Source: Candidatus Saccharicenans sp.
GTDB lineage: Bacteria > Acidobacteriota > Aminicenantia > Aminicenantales > Saccharicenantaceae
Assembly (NCBI GenBank): GCA_026414545.1
Contig: JAOAIU010000007.1
Location: forward strand, 103,261-163,978
DNA length: 60,718 nucleotides
Reading direction: 5' to 3'
Below, piece after piece: positions 49,406 through 57,755 of the stretch. A model generated the notes under the pieces. That model did not search any database, was not told the DNA's origin, and worked only from the letters and a program-made list of their open reading frames with translations. The position numbers and the translations under genes were made by a program. Every line of letters starts with the position of its first letter. Within the stretch, counting starts at the first letter, position 1.

Positions 49406-49536
49406 GTCACACCTGTTTTAGCCTAAATGCTCGATTTTCGGGAATACAAGACTTAACACCGGCACCTGTATCCAGCAGAAAAAGAGGCTTGCCCTCCGAA
49501 TCCTCGGGGGCTTGATAATCTGAACTATAATAGCAG

Positions 49537-49965
49537 CTATGCATTATTGACATTATTACTGGCTTTCCGATGCATGGCCACGCATCTATTCTTATCGCAG
49601 CCCGCACACCAGACCGGGTCTTTTTTCAGTGCTTCCGGCACTTCTTCAACCTTTTCAAAACCCAGTTTCTCATAGAAACCGGGGACGGTGGTCAGGAGGT
49701 AAACCTTTTTATCGGACAGGTCCTTCAGGACTTCCTCCACCAGCTTTTTCCCTATGCCCATCTCCCGGTATTCTTCCAGAACGCCCACGGCCACCAGCTC
49801 CAGGAATTCGCCATAATCCTTCAGTCCGAGAATCCCCACTATCTTCCCCCTTTCTTCGGCCACAAAAAAGGAGTCGTTTTCCAGTCCCGGATAGTCGAGA
49901 GCCAGACGCCAGGCTATCCTGACCACATGGGGCATATCCTGAGGAGTCGCTTTTCTGACTAACAT
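49537..49965 (-). CDS. GNAT family N-acetyltransferase with a C-terminal cysteine cluster
   Basis: A 142-residue GNAT. VRKATPQDMPHVVRIAWRLA opens the fold; the acetyl-CoA loop is YREMGIGKKLVEEVL, followed by VYLLTTVPGFYEKLGFEKVEEVP. The C-terminus adds WCAGCDKNRCVAM, three cysteines that could bind a metal or form a redox pair. Short single-domain GNATs of this kind are sometimes annotated as ArgA-like N-acetylglutamate synthases, and the FYEKLGF segment is common to them, but substrate is not resolved. No Shine-Dalgarno is seen before the ATG. No arginine-synthesis gene is nearby. The flanking gaps 49406-49536 and 49966-50259 show nothing else. Confidence 0.85.
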   Translation of the reverse strand: MLVRKATPQDMPHVVRIAWRLALDYPGLENDSFFVAEERGKIVGILGLKDYGEFLELVAVGVLEEYREMGIGKKLVEEVLKDLSDKKVYLLTTVPGFYEKLGFEKVEEVPEALKKDPVWCAGCDKNRCVAMHRKASNNVNNA

Positions 49966-50259
49966 TTTGATGTAAGATTATACCAGAATTAAGGCCAGGG
50001 AATAAGTCCGCACCCAAGAGTATCGAAGGCCCGAGTTAGAACTCCGGGCCGGCACAGTGGGTTATCCTAACTTGCCGGTCATCAGTCGGGGCATTTTCAG
50101 TCAAGAATCGGCGGGCTCGTGCTCCCCAAGTTCGAAAAAGTAAAAGATTTGTCCAAAGCAGAGCCTTCCTCAATTTCTTAAGATAAATGATAAGGCTATA
50201 ATATACATAATCGGGTTGATTCTGGATTCAGGCAGAATCAGACCGGGGGAGGGCAAGAT

Positions 50260-50769
50260 ATGAGTATTCTGCTAAAAGCTTTTATTTATCTGATATTCTT
50301 CTCCATTCTTCATTTTGCCTACGACCTCTCTGGCTGGACATGGCTCAAACCGTTTTCCGGCACAAACGAATCGGTATTCCAGCATCTGAAAATGGCTTTC
50401 TGGGCCTACCTTCTGGCCAGCCTGATGGAATATCCCTTCTTTAGGAAGCGTAAGAAAATGTACCAGAGCTTCTGGTATTCCAGGCTGTTCGCGGCCACCA
50501 TAGTTCCCTGGACCATATTCCTGGTTTATTTTCTCGGGCCGGCGGCAGTCGGCAAATTCCAGGCATCCTACCTGGAACTGGCCTGGGCCATCCTGGTATC
50601 ATATTTTTCGGGCCTGGTCGGGGGCTTGATAGAAGGCCACCTGGACGAACAGAAGCTGACCTTCTGCTTAAAGGCCGTAATTATCTTCCTGACCCTGACT
50701 TCGGCCATTCTCTATATAACCTTCACCTACAGCCTGCCCTGGCTTGATCTTTTTCGGGCTCCGAATTAA
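50260..50769 (+). CDS. Small polytopic membrane protein, DUF6512-like
   Basis: A 169-residue protein with five or six hydrophobic segments (LLKAFIYLIFFSILHFAYDL, AFWAYLLASLMEY, FAATIVPWTIFLVYFLGP, LAWAILVSYFSGLVGGLIEG, AVIIFLTLTSAILYITFTY). The FSGTNESVFQHLKMAFWA motif resembles DUF6512, a family of unknown function with a conserved NES-x-x-x-H-x-K. GGGGGAGGG lies before the ATG. TATAAT at 50197-50202 could be its -10 box, though the -35 is poor. Role unknown. The gap 50770-50999 after it holds nothing I can identify. Confidence 0.75.
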   Translation: MSILLKAFIYLIFFSILHFAYDLSGWTWLKPFSGTNESVFQHLKMAFWAYLLASLMEYPFFRKRKKMYQSFWYSRLFAATIVPWTIFLVYFLGPAAVGKFQASYLELAWAILVSYFSGLVGGLIEGHLDEQKLTFCLKAVIIFLTLTSAILYITFTYSLPWLDLFRAPN

Positions 50770-50999
50770 AACCAGTCAGCCCTTCAAACCGTAAAATGAT
50801 CAATCAACGAGAATGGGTGGGCCCCTCCCTGGCTAAGTGAACAGGCAGGTTGAGATTTGAGTCTCAGACAGGCTGATAAAGCTCTTTAAATAAAGCCACT
50901 AAATATCCCCGCCCTGGATGGCAGACCATTAGCCAGCTCCTAATAAGCTGGCCCTGACCACTAGAAAATTTTGAATTCCTTATATTTAGCGGATTTTAT

Positions 51000-52640
51000 T
51001 TATCTGCCCACCACGGAGACTGGTTTCAACAGCAGGTCCTGGTAATCATAACTGAAATCCACGTCGGAGGAGAAAGGCAGCATCTTTACTTCTGAAATTT
51101 TTCCTTCATGGTCGAGGACGAAAGTGACGAAGGCATCGGCCCGGAGCTCGCGGTCGAACCAGCGGGCGACAAAGGTATCGTGGTGCCAGTGCTCCAGCTT
51201 TCCGTAAAGCTCCGGGCTGTGTTTGAACTGCATGGTTAGCTGCCCGTTTTCGAGCTTAACTTCAACCTCACCGTACCAGGCATCGCGGTAAAGTCCGGCA
51301 TATTCCGGAAGGGACAGGGAAGGCCTGGTGTCTTTTTTCCTCGAAGCGTAAATCTTATCCAGCTCCTCCTTCGACCTCTGGGCATTTCTCTCATTAAATT
51401 TTCGATAGGCCTCGACCCAGTCAAATTTTGGCGCCCTCAGGTAATAATCCACAATCTGATTGGTCAGGGCTGAAAAGGCAGCCGTTGATTCCTGGTTGGT
51501 CAGCACCGTTACACCCAGCCCAATCTCCGGCATCAGCCACACCTGGGAGACATAACCCTCAAGACCGCCGGTGTGGGTCCAGACCTTATAGCGCCGGTAA
51601 TCGCGAATCCTCAGCCCGAGAGCATAGCCGTTGAAATTCATGGCAGCCGGTTCGAGCTCCGGCGCCGGCTTTGAGACCGGTATCGGGGTGGCTATGGTGG
51701 TAATCTCAGTCATCGCTCTTTCCGATACTAACTGAGAGCCGTCGGCGAGTTTTCCGTTATTGAGCAGCACCAGCATCCATTTGGCCATATCCTCGGCGCA
51801 GGAATTTATGCCTCCGGCCGGGTTGACATTTTCGGTAAGGTAGAGAGATTTTACGGGCACAACCTGGCCTTCGAGCGGCACGTGCGGCCAGGCCCGGTTG
51901 CTTTCCTTATCCACCAGGGCGCAGCTGGTGTTGCTGAATTCCATTCCGACCTTTTTCTGGATCCTTTCACGGACAAAGTCTTCCCACTTCAGCCCGCTCA
52001 CCCGCTCCAGGAGCTCCCCGGCCACCACGAACATGATGTTGTTGTAAGCGTACCGGGTACGGAAAGAACTGCTTGGCTTAATGTACCTGACACGCCTGAG
52101 AATTTCTTTGCGGTTGAGGTCCGAAGCCGGCCAGAGCATCAGGTCTCCCGCCCCCAGTCCCAGGCCACAGCGGTGACAGAGAAGGTCACGGACTGTAATC
52201 TCCCGGCTGACGGCCGGGTCATACATCTGAAAATCCGGCAGGTAGTCAATGACCGGGGCGTCCCAGCGAATTTTCCCCTCGTCCACCAGCTGGCCCAGAG
52301 CCACGGCTGTAAAGACCTTGCTGTTGGAGGCTATGCCGAAGAGAGTGCGGGAATCAACCAGGTCGGGCTGGCCCAGCCTTTTTACTCCGTACCCTCTGGC
52401 CAGCAGCACCTGGCCGTCCTTGACTATGGCCAGGCTGAGCCCCGGCACCTCAAAGGTTTTCATCACCCGAGCCACCGTGGTTTCCAGGTCGGGCGGCAGG
52501 CTGGCCTTTTGCGGAGTTCTGGCTCCCTGAGCCAGGACTGGCGGCCCTGAGGCCACCATGGTTAAAACTAATAAGACCAGGAAAAGCGCGGCCAGAAGCC
52601 TCCTGGTTAAGCATGGCAATAGACTATTCCTGACCTTCAT
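51000..52640 (-). CDS. Secreted serine hydrolase of the class C beta-lactamase/PBP-like family with DUF3471-type C-terminus
   Basis: About 546 residues from the ATG at 52640, chosen because AAAGGAGG lies about 8 nt before it. A signal peptide (LLAALFLVLLVLTMVASGPPVLA) precedes the beta-lactamase domain. The nucleophile is S105 in S-N-S-K108, the YxN element is YAYNN, and the third motif is WTHTGGLEGY (H-x-G). Residues from about 420 (LPEYAGLYRDAWYGEVEVKLENGQLTMQFKH) form a lipocalin-like DUF3471 domain. Proteins of this type include D-aminopeptidases and esterases; nothing shows resistance function. It stands alone. Confidence 0.9.
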   Translation of the reverse strand: MKVRNSLLPCLTRRLLAALFLVLLVLTMVASGPPVLAQGARTPQKASLPPDLETTVARVMKTFEVPGLSLAIVKDGQVLLARGYGVKRLGQPDLVDSRTLFGIASNSKVFTAVALGQLVDEGKIRWDAPVIDYLPDFQMYDPAVSREITVRDLLCHRCGLGLGAGDLMLWPASDLNRKEILRRVRYIKPSSSFRTRYAYNNIMFVVAGELLERVSGLKWEDFVRERIQKKVGMEFSNTSCALVDKESNRAWPHVPLEGQVVPVKSLYLTENVNPAGGINSCAEDMAKWMLVLLNNGKLADGSQLVSERAMTEITTIATPIPVSKPAPELEPAAMNFNGYALGLRIRDYRRYKVWTHTGGLEGYVSQVWLMPEIGLGVTVLTNQESTAAFSALTNQIVDYYLRAPKFDWVEAYRKFNERNAQRSKEELDKIYASRKKDTRPSLSLPEYAGLYRDAWYGEVEVKLENGQLTMQFKHSPELYGKLEHWHHDTFVARWFDRELRADAFVTFVLDHEGKISEVKMLPFSSDVDFSYDYQDLLLKPVSVVGR

Positions 52641-52691
52641 TTCAGCCACCTCCTTTGGGTGTAAGGAACCGTGGTTTTCTGGATTCTTCAC

Positions 52692-53016
52692 GACAAATCG
52701 ATTTTAACACTTTTTGAATGGAGCTAAAATGATTTTTGTCCCAAGAAAAGTAAAGACGAAAGCCATCGCGGTCGGAAAGCTCCGGGCAATCGAAAGTTGG
52801 GTAAACACGAGCAGGAATTGGTTCGCCGCTTAACCCGGTCTTTGATTAATCATGCCGGGATACCATTTAGGGAAAGCCCACCCTCTGGCCTTCTTTATTT
52901 ATTCACTTCTTTATATATAGCCATGAACATAATACCCCGCAGGTCCGTACTTATGGGCAAGCAACCAACCCAGACCATCAGGCAATACCAACGGACGGGT
53001 ACTTTTACAGGACAGC
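52692..53016. other. Intergenic region between the serine hydrolase and the small lipoprotein
   Basis: About 325 bp with no gene I can support. A plus-strand open frame runs through it (52797-53144) but overlaps the lipoprotein gene on the opposite strand and lacks a ribosome site. I see no clear hairpin or promoter. Confidence 0.5.
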
Positions 53017-53319
53017 TTAATGCCGGCGGGCCTTCCGCGAACCCAGGATACCGCCCTGCAGGAATAACCCGGCTCCCAGGACAAAACCGAAGTTGTACCA
53101 GTTGCCGTTGTTGTGGACTTCGTAAATCCTCACCTGCTTGTTGAAAAGGGAAATGATGAAGGTGATGGGCGAAATCAACCCGTGCCAGAGTCCCTTCCAG
53201 AACCCGGCCACCTTTCCTTTCTCGTTGGGCGTCTTTTCCAGCTGGTTTGGTCCCGGGGCGCAGCTGGCCAGCAACAGGATTACAAATATCAGAAGAAAAG
53301 CCATGGCTATGGTTTTCAT
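53017..53319 (-). CDS. Small predicted lipoprotein (GFWKGLWHG-type)
   Basis: 100 residues from the ATG at 53319 (AGGAG 5 nt upstream). The signal ends in LLASC (good lipobox, Cys about 18). A recurrent motif GKVAGFWKGLWHGLISPITFIISLF is followed by VRIYEVHNNGNWYNFGFVLGAGLFL, with a second membrane-dipping helix. I have seen the GFWKGxWHG-NNGNWYNFGF pattern in short bacterial proteins of unknown function, but cannot name a family. Likely an envelope protein. Confidence 0.75.
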   Translation of the reverse strand: MKTIAMAFLLIFVILLLASCAPGPNQLEKTPNEKGKVAGFWKGLWHGLISPITFIISLFNKQVRIYEVHNNGNWYNFGFVLGAGLFLQGGILGSRKARRH

Positions 53320-53620
53320 AACCTCTCCTTTCGAACCTGAAGCCCTCACCTCCTTATATCCTTTAATTAGACTGGGCTGTCAAGCCTTAATTAAAAGTGG
53401 GCCGAAAGCTAACAACCGGACCAAGCTGTTCGGGCTGGATTAGCTCCGGGCTTAACTTCCGGGTTGAACCGCCGCCTCTCTGCCAGACCTGGCATATATT
53501 TTGCTCTTTTATTAAGTAGGTGGAAATTAAAGACCCAAAAACAGATATCATGTTTTCTCAGGCTGTCATCCTGAATGGACAGCCTTTCATGAAAAATAGA
53601 CATTAGAGCCGGAGGAGACC

Positions 53621-54058
53621 ATGAGAGTCAAAATCGTCTTGATGGCGACGTTGCTTCTGGCCTTTTCAACTTTACCCGGCTGCGATTCCCTGGGTGAAAA
53701 TCCTGGACTTAAATTTCTGGCCGACTATCAGAAAAACACCGACGGGACCATCACCTTTACCCTGACCTTAAGAAACGAAGGGAGCAGGTCCCTGGAGCTG
53801 GTATCGACCACTTCCCAGATTTATGACCTTGAAATTTACCGGGAGCCGGGAGTGCTTGTCTGGAACTGGGCTCATGACCTGAGTTTTGCCACGGTCATTA
53901 CCACGGTGACGCTCCAGCCGGGGGAACAAAAGACCTATCAGGTGACCTGGAACATCCGCTCCAACCAGGGCGACCCGGTTCCTCCGGGCACCTACGGGGC
54001 CAGAGCCCGGCTGGTAACCGATCCCTCCGCCAGCTACAAGTTCGAGATAAAAATCTGA
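53621..54058 (+). CDS. Lipoprotein with a BsuPI-like (intracellular proteinase inhibitor) domain
   Basis: 145 residues. The signal peptide ends in LPGC (Cys about 21). The mature part is an immunoglobulin-like beta sandwich with the BsuPI pattern: ITFTLTLRNEGSRSLELVSTTSQIYDLEIY, VLVWNWAHDLSF and LQPGEQKTYQVTWN. BsuPI in Bacillus inhibits a serine protease, but similar domains in other bacteria are of unknown role. It may limit the secreted peptidases of this window; that is guesswork. GGAGG precedes the ATG. The gap 53320-53620 before it shows no gene. Confidence 0.82.
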   Translation: MRVKIVLMATLLLAFSTLPGCDSLGENPGLKFLADYQKNTDGTITFTLTLRNEGSRSLELVSTTSQIYDLEIYREPGVLVWNWAHDLSFATVITTVTLQPGEQKTYQVTWNIRSNQGDPVPPGTYGARARLVTDPSASYKFEIKI

Positions 54059-54269
54059 CTTGACTACAGAACAGGCTCCCGGATTTTCCCAACTAATACA
54101 TTGGTTATTGCTGCCCCATTTCTTTTGCCCATTTAAGAGCGGCGTTTTTTTATCTTAGCTTCCATTCGGGCAGCCACCCCGAGCTTCCCCCAAGTCCATA
54201 AAGGTCTATTGCTATCCCGAGCCATAAAAACTTAGAATATTGTTTCAGATGAATGGCGAGGTCTTTCAG

Positions 54270-55772
54270 ATGAAAAGATGCTCAAATCAACATGGCAAAA
54301 TCCATAAAATTTATTATCTCGTTCTCCTGGTAAATGCTCTCCTCTTGGTCTCGGTCGCCCCGGTGCTGCCGGCTCAAGAAGAGAGGTATGTGCCGGAAAC
54401 AGACCCGCTGGTGCTGAAAAAGCTCGAGGCCTGGCAGGACCTGAAATTTGGCCTGTTGATGCACTGGGGACCCTACAGCCAGTGGGGCATTGTCGAGAGC
54501 TGGTCCATCTGCCCCGAAGACGAAGGCTGGTGCCGCCGCAACCTGGAAGATTATTACGAGTATGTGAAAAAGTATGAAGGCCTGAAAAAAACATTCAATC
54601 CCGTAAAATTTGACCCCTCCCTCTGGGCCCGGGCCGCCAGGGAAGCGGGCATGCGCTATGTTATCTTCACCACCAAGCACCACGACGGTTTTTGCATGTT
54701 TGATACCAAATACACGAACTATAAGATCACTGACCCTGAATGCCCCTTCAGCTCCAATCCCCGGGCCAACATCACCCGAGAGATTTTCGAGGCTTTCAGA
54801 AAAGAGGGTTTCTGGGTGGGGGCCTACTTTTCCAAGCCAGACTGGCATTCTCCCTACTACTGGTGGCCAAATTTCCCGCCGCGAGACCGCAACGTCAACT
54901 ACGACCCGGAAACCTATCCCGAGCTCTGGGCCAAATTCGTGGAATACACTCACAATCAGATTCTGGAGCTGATGACCGATTATGGCCGGGTGGACATCCT
55001 CTGGCTGGATGGCGGCTGGGTATCAAAAAAGTCTAAAGATGAAATTAAAGAATATTATGAAGGCCGGCTTCGGGATAGCAAATCGGGATATCTGAAAAGC
55101 CAGGTCATCAACCAGGACCTCAGGATGGATGAACTGGTGGCTAAATGCCGGGAAAAGCAACCCGGGCTGATCGTGGTTGACAGGGCTGTCCCCGGCAAAA
55201 ACCAGAATTACCTGACTCCTGAAAATGTCGTCCCCGATAAAGCCCTGCCCTATCCCTGGGAGTCCTGCCTGATCTCAGGAGGCGGCTGGTCTTTTACGCC
55301 AGAGGCCAAATATATGAGCGGACGCCAGGCCATCCACCTGCTGGTAGACATTGTGGCCAAGGGCGGAAACCTGCTTCTCAACATTGCCCCTGGTCCGGAC
55401 GGCACCTGGCAACAGGGCGCCTACGACCTGCTCCAGGAGTACGCCGCCTGGCTTAAAGTAAACGGGCAGGCCATATACAGCACCCGGGCTCTGCCTCCTT
55501 ACAAAGAAGGCAAGGTATGTTTCACCCGGGGGAAAGATGGCACTGTTTATCTTATCTACCTGGCCGACGAAGGCGAACAACTGCCCGAAAAAATAATCCT
55601 GGAAACCTTCAGGCCTAAATCCGGGGCCCGCCTGTCTATGCTTGGCAGCTCGCAGAAAATTTCTTTTAAGCCGGCTGGCCGCGGTTTTGAAATTTCTATT
55701 CCCTCCTCGGTGCGAAAAAACCCTCCCTGTAAATATGCCTGGGTATTCAAGCTCGCGGGAGCAGCCATTTAA
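54270..55772 (+). CDS. Secreted GH29 alpha-L-fucosidase
   Basis: About 500 residues. It hydrolyses alpha-linked L-fucose with retention. GH29 signatures are KFGLLMHWGPYSQWG, YVIFTTKHHDGFCMFDTKYTNYKI and the nucleophile D247 in VDILWLDGGW (numbered from the ATG at 54270), then a jelly-roll domain. An N-terminal signal (YLVLLVNALLLVSVAPVLPA) shows export. The ATG at 54270 follows GAGG by 8 nt; starts at 54240 (TTG) and 54249 lack a site. Together with GH2 and GH3 this gives the ability to trim fucosylated or galactosylated glycans. No fucose catabolism genes are in the window. Confidence 0.94.
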   Translation: MKRCSNQHGKIHKIYYLVLLVNALLLVSVAPVLPAQEERYVPETDPLVLKKLEAWQDLKFGLLMHWGPYSQWGIVESWSICPEDEGWCRRNLEDYYEYVKKYEGLKKTFNPVKFDPSLWARAAREAGMRYVIFTTKHHDGFCMFDTKYTNYKITDPECPFSSNPRANITREIFEAFRKEGFWVGAYFSKPDWHSPYYWWPNFPPRDRNVNYDPETYPELWAKFVEYTHNQILELMTDYGRVDILWLDGGWVSKKSKDEIKEYYEGRLRDSKSGYLKSQVINQDLRMDELVAKCREKQPGLIVVDRAVPGKNQNYLTPENVVPDKALPYPWESCLISGGGWSFTPEAKYMSGRQAIHLLVDIVAKGGNLLLNIAPGPDGTWQQGAYDLLQEYAAWLKVNGQAIYSTRALPPYKEGKVCFTRGKDGTVYLIYLADEGEQLPEKIILETFRPKSGARLSMLGSSQKISFKPAGRGFEISIPSSVRKNPPCKYAWVFKLAGAAI

Positions 55773-55773
55773 G

Positions 55774-55802
55774 TTGACAAATCCATCGGGGCTACCTATT
55801 TT
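55774..55802 (+). promoter_or_regulatory. Promoter before the 55.9-kb secreted protein gene
   Basis: Perfect TTGACA at 55774-55779, overlapping the end of the fucosidase gene, a 17-bp spacer and TATTTT at 55797-55802. Initiation near 55809 puts the whole 55811-55874 inverted repeat in the leader. Confidence 0.5.
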
Positions 55803-55810
55803 TTAATTAA

Positions 55811-55874
55811 GGGAAAGAAGGGGCCTGGCCCGATTTGAAAACCCGAGCTTCTTCTGTTTCCCGAGCCCCTTCTT
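55811..55874 (+). promoter_or_regulatory. Structured leader with 10-bp inverted repeat
   Basis: AAGAAGGGGC (55815-55824) and GCCCCTTCTT (55865-55874) form a perfect 10-bp stem with a 40-nt loop. The right arm carries a second, imperfect copy (CCCGAGCTTCTTC near 55842, CCCGAGCCCCTTCTT near 55860), so the left arm has two possible partners. GGAAGGAGG starts about 8 nt after the stem. It is either a leader control element or a leaky terminator of the fucosidase gene. Confidence 0.45.
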
Positions 55875-55897
55875 ATTCCTCTGGAAGGAGGTAAAAA

Positions 55898-56557
55898 ATG
55901 AGAAGGGGAAAGATAGGGGTGTTGGCTCTTATTATCATTTTCTTAGTCCTTTCCACGGGTTTTATTCTCGCCCAATCTTCCGCCGTTGTTTTCACCTTTG
56001 GCGAAACGGCGGTCAGACTTCCGGCCGGTTGCCAGGTTGAAATTAAATCCGGACTGATAGTTTTCCACCTGGAAGAAGGCCGCCTAGAACTCATTCCCGA
56101 GGCCGATAACCTGAAGATAAGGACCATTGATAAGAACGGGAAACTGGTCTACACCGGAACCCAGGGCCGGGTCTTTGCCGAGTGCCAGCCCGAAAAATTC
56201 AAAAAGCTAAAGACCACTGACGCTGATTATCGATTCATAAGGTTTTCAGTTGGCCGTCCGGAACCCGACCCGGCTGGCCGCGGAGTCCTGATTCCCAGAG
56301 GTACCCGGATCGAAAAGGTTGAAGAAGACCTCTACCGCTTTCACCTGGAAAACGGTGAGGTCATTTCCTTCAAATGCAAGGCTGTGGGCAATGATAAGAT
56401 CGGCGATTGTACCCGGTACACCAAAGATGGCAAAATTATATACACCAGGACCAAGGTTAAACTCTGCCGTATGACCTCCCTGGAAGAACTGAAGTCTCTG
56501 CCCTCCTCTCTGCCCGAACCACTCTGGGTCCAGTTCATGACAGAAAGCAAGGGCTAA
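55898..56557 (+). CDS. Secreted protein of unknown function
   Basis: 219 residues with a clear signal peptide (IGVLALIIIFLVLSTGFILA, cleavage after AQ). The mature part is beta-rich with repeated short motifs such as GLIVFHLEEGRLELIPEADNLKIRTIDKNGKLVYTGT and DLYRFHLENGEVISFKCKAVGNDKIGDCTRYTKDGKIIYTR; the DKNGKLVYTG and KDGKIIYTR strands look like two copies of one repeat. The four cysteines may pair. I do not recognise a family. A strong GGAAGGAGG site precedes the ATG. It is probably an envelope or secreted protein. Confidence 0.8.
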   Translation: MRRGKIGVLALIIIFLVLSTGFILAQSSAVVFTFGETAVRLPAGCQVEIKSGLIVFHLEEGRLELIPEADNLKIRTIDKNGKLVYTGTQGRVFAECQPEKFKKLKTTDADYRFIRFSVGRPEPDPAGRGVLIPRGTRIEKVEEDLYRFHLENGEVISFKCKAVGNDKIGDCTRYTKDGKIIYTRTKVKLCRMTSLEELKSLPSSLPEPLWVQFMTESKG

Positions 56558-56604
56558 ATCCTGACACGCAAGCCCTGAGTAAATTATTTATGATAAGGAT
56601 AAGG

Positions 56605-57492
56605 TCAACCTGCGGGAACATTGCGGCTGGAAGACCCGGTGGATTCTGCCAGGGCATAAAAGGTAATCCGTCCCAGCACCTCTTCAGTTATCGCCAGGGT
56701 AAGACTCAAGATCAGAAAAATCACGGTGGCGTGATTATGGCTCCTGTCGGCCGGGTGGCTATTCAACAGAAGCCCCAGGATGGCCAGCAGCATAGCCAAT
56801 CGAAGGGCGAAAACTGCTCGCCGGGAGCGGGACCTGAATGGCCAGGAGCCGGGCAGCGGGAAGAGCCCCGATACCTGGTCAAACAAGAGCAGGTAGATAA
56901 AAGCCAGCCCTGCCAGTAAAGCGGCTGCCCACCAGTAAAGGCCGCCCAGCCAGGACAACATCAGGGCGGCTGAACCAATCCGCTGGAATAAAAGCATGGT
57001 CAGGGAGCCGACCAGAAAAGCCGTCAGGAAGAAAAAGACAGCAGTCCGACTGCTTTTCCACAGGCGAATCCCGCTGAGGCAGTGGGACCTGGACATCACA
57101 TATATGACCATCAGCCCGCTCAGACCAGCCAGCATGACCAGGGCCGCCAGCAATCCACCCTGGAATCTCATGACCAGGAGGAATTCCAGTACCACCAGCA
57201 ACAGGAAAAAAATTCCCAGGCTGGAGATTTCCCGGTTCAGCCGGCCGGGCTGGTGGTCTTGGACCGGAAAGTAAACAGACAGCGAGCGGCCACGATGGAA
57301 AAGTGAGATGAGCAGGGCCAGTCCGACCAGTCCCAGCAGGGCGAGGCCCCAGCGGTCGGCAGCCCGGAACAGCCAGCGGTTCTCCCGGGCCCGGGGCAGC
57401 ACGGCCGCTCCGAAAGCAAAAATAAAAATACCCACAGATGATTGCACCAGAACGCTAAACATGACCAGGGGCCATTCTTTAAGTTTCAGCAT
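56605..57492 (-). CDS. DmsC-like membrane anchor (DMSO-reductase family), without catalytic subunits
   Basis: A 295-residue protein with about eight membrane helices. EWPLVMFSVLVQSSVGIFIFAF at the N-terminus, LNREISSLGIFFLLLVVLEFL, WKSSRTAVFFFLTAFLVGSL and the C-terminal EEVLGRITFYAL fit DmsC, the quinol-oxidising anchor of DmsABC. No DmsA molybdopterin or DmsB iron-sulfur gene is adjacent, so the protein either partners a distant complex or has another use. The final residues (STGSSSRNVPAG) are low-complexity. The 46-bp gap to the convergent upstream gene is empty, and 57493-57755 on the other side shows no gene. Confidence 0.7.
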   Translation of the reverse strand: MLKLKEWPLVMFSVLVQSSVGIFIFAFGAAVLPRARENRWLFRAADRWGLALLGLVGLALLISLFHRGRSLSVYFPVQDHQPGRLNREISSLGIFFLLLVVLEFLLVMRFQGGLLAALVMLAGLSGLMVIYVMSRSHCLSGIRLWKSSRTAVFFFLTAFLVGSLTMLLFQRIGSAALMLSWLGGLYWWAAALLAGLAFIYLLLFDQVSGLFPLPGSWPFRSRSRRAVFALRLAMLLAILGLLLNSHPADRSHNHATVIFLILSLTLAITEEVLGRITFYALAESTGSSSRNVPAG

Positions 57493-57755
57493 CCGCCAAC
57501 TTTCCTTTCGCCGCCAGCTATCTCCCCTGATAAAGATGTATTTATATATTTATTCGCAGTCAACTGCCAGCAATATTATTATTTTACCTTTTTGACGGTC
57601 GCCTGGCTTCTTTTTTCCTGACTTTGTTTTGGCCATAATTAGTGATAATAATAGAGAAGGTCAGGATGCTCAATTCGGAGCTTTTTTTCCTGCCAGGAGC
57701 TTCCTTTTTCCAGACCCCGGGCTGACCGGCTTAATTTCTATCTGCTTTCCCGGAG

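Noticed and set aside
52797-53144. Plus-strand open frame in the gap before the small lipoprotein
   Set aside because: Overlaps the 3' half of the lipoprotein gene on the other strand, has no ribosome site and low-complexity ending.
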